Shown here: piece after piece, positions 63,556 through 64,000 of the stretch | How the letters are laid out: each line of letters begins with the position of its first letter | How positions within the stretch are numbered: the stretch's first letter is position 1 | From: Paracoccaceae bacterium | GTDB taxonomy: Bacteria > Pseudomonadota > Alphaproteobacteria > Rhodobacterales > Rhodobacteraceae | Assembly (NCBI GenBank): GCA_022822495.1 | Contig: JAJEBQ010000049.1 | Span: 116,701 to 180,700, forward strand | Direction of reading: 5' to 3' | DNA length: 64,000 nucleotides | Notes under the pieces: model-generated | The model's database searches: none | What the model saw: the letters and a program-made list of their open reading frames with translations, nothing else | Told to the model about the DNA's origin: nothing | Position numbers and translations under genes: made by a program

Positions 63556-64000
63556 CTCAGATGGCGTATCAAATGACCCTCAGCAGGAGCTGGATGATTA
63601 CCGATTAGAGGCACATGAATAGTACTCCTACAAAGGTGTTATGAATTTTTAAGTGAAATTTAACTGGAATGGTCTCCGTTTTCATCAATTGAATAATGCT
63701 GTAAATTGACCTCGTTTTTCATTGAAAAAGCGGGACGTCTTAAGTCATATGTAGAGTAAGCCTCTGCTTGATATCCTGGGCACAGCACACCTGTTCTTTA
63801 CTCAACTCGTAAAACCCAATTTGCCCGGTATACTTCATGCAGAATCCTACTAATACCAAACCAACTAACAAATAACTCATCCGCATGTTAACACAAAAGA
63901 ATAGTGTCGTGGCTTTCCAAGATTCCTCTATTGGTTTCAAATCAACCAGAGAATCCAATCGAGAAGGAATAGATGATATGCGAGCCCTACCGATAGAAAG
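63556..64000. other. Gap at the window end without a convincing gene
   Basis: A tiny frame at 63548-63622 (24 codons, MSNSDGVSNDPQQELDDYRL...) overlaps the end of the hydrolase gene but has no ribosome-binding site of its own. A minus-strand frame at 63740-63958 contains one hydrophobic span (MSYLLVGLVLVGFCMKYTGQ) and could be a small membrane protein, but there is no good start. Nothing else was recognised; another gene may begin beyond 64000. Confidence 0.3.

Noticed and set aside
63740..63958. Minus-strand small membrane protein
   Set aside because: One hydrophobic span is present, but there is no ribosome-binding site near a start and no recognised family; kept only as a note for the final gap.
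1..64000. CRISPR array, tRNA or rRNA genes
   Set aside because: No regularly spaced repeats of 20-40 bases, no TTCGA-type T-loop contexts with cloverleaf potential, and no conserved rRNA stretches were found on reading.

Overview
The window looks like a piece of an AT-rich alphaproteobacterial chromosome, probably from a marine-type lineage. The evidence is gene content and order: recA-alaS followed by icd, xerD near aroK-aroB, a sufBCD/sufS operon behind an Rrf2 regulator, phoR-pstB-phoU-phoB, an IalB-family protein, and a methyl-THF/corrinoid module beside a 'virulence factor' small protein. No tRNA or rRNA gene was found. I cannot name the genus.

Layout. 1-1556: an acyl carrier protein and its ketosynthase. 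1589-8180: IalB, a CorC/HlyC-type CBS membrane protein, a XerD recombinase, a secreted protein of unknown function, a 45-residue membrane peptide, then divergent aroK-aroB. 8222-9211: an orphan radical SAM enzyme. 9425-13210: zwf-pgl-pgi, the entry to the Entner-Doudoroff/pentose phosphate pathway. 13224-17471 (minus strand): a one-carbon block of ferredoxin-ASKHA corrinoid reactivase, methyl-THF:corrinoid methyltransferase, methylene-THF reductase and a small conserved protein. 17592-21353: rlmE followed by a decayed accessory island (DUF262 gene, truncated AAA ATPase, a second damaged copy of the rlmE 3' end, a broken DUF433/DUF5615 toxin-antitoxin pair). 21590-26563: a metallo-beta-lactamase-fold hydrolase, recA, alaS and a DUF1330 protein.

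26593-29231 is a complete bufferin-type metallophore operon: DUF2282 precursor, DUF692/MNIO modifying enzyme, DUF2063 partner and DoxX membrane protein, behind a clear promoter. It and a wrecked mobile/defence patch (29239-31789: MITE-like element, IS630 transposase remnant, truncated Abi gene, unknown GC-richer ORF) lie between alaS and icd. 31902-36214 holds icd, katA, lipA and a RatA/Coq10-type protein. 36245-44300 is the Fe-S assembly (suf) operon with two cysteine desulfurases, a cupin and two Yip1-like membrane proteins. 44340-47711 is the phosphate regulon core, lacking pstS, pstC and pstA.

47712-50637 is a graveyard: an rpoH sigma-32 pseudogene readable in seven shifted segments, a VapBC pair that looks intact, IS21-like end repeats and eroded coding DNA. 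50638-63555 returns to housekeeping genes: aroQ, tsf, rpsB (with a very long charged tail), pseudouridine kinase and glycosidase, a DUF502 membrane protein, a peptide-binding protein, a candidate small RNA with its own promoter and terminator, a short-chain dehydrogenase, mfd and an amidinotransferase-family hydrolase.

The most interesting items are the bufferin operon and its setting, the candidate sRNA at 57879-57956, the duplicated rlmE 3' end around a DUF262/ATPase module, the rpoH pseudogene, the Rrf2 regulator without cluster cysteines, and the S2 tail. I did not find a convincing wholly undescribed system; the nearest candidates are the uncharacterised radical SAM enzyme and the GC-richer ORF at 29549-30568.
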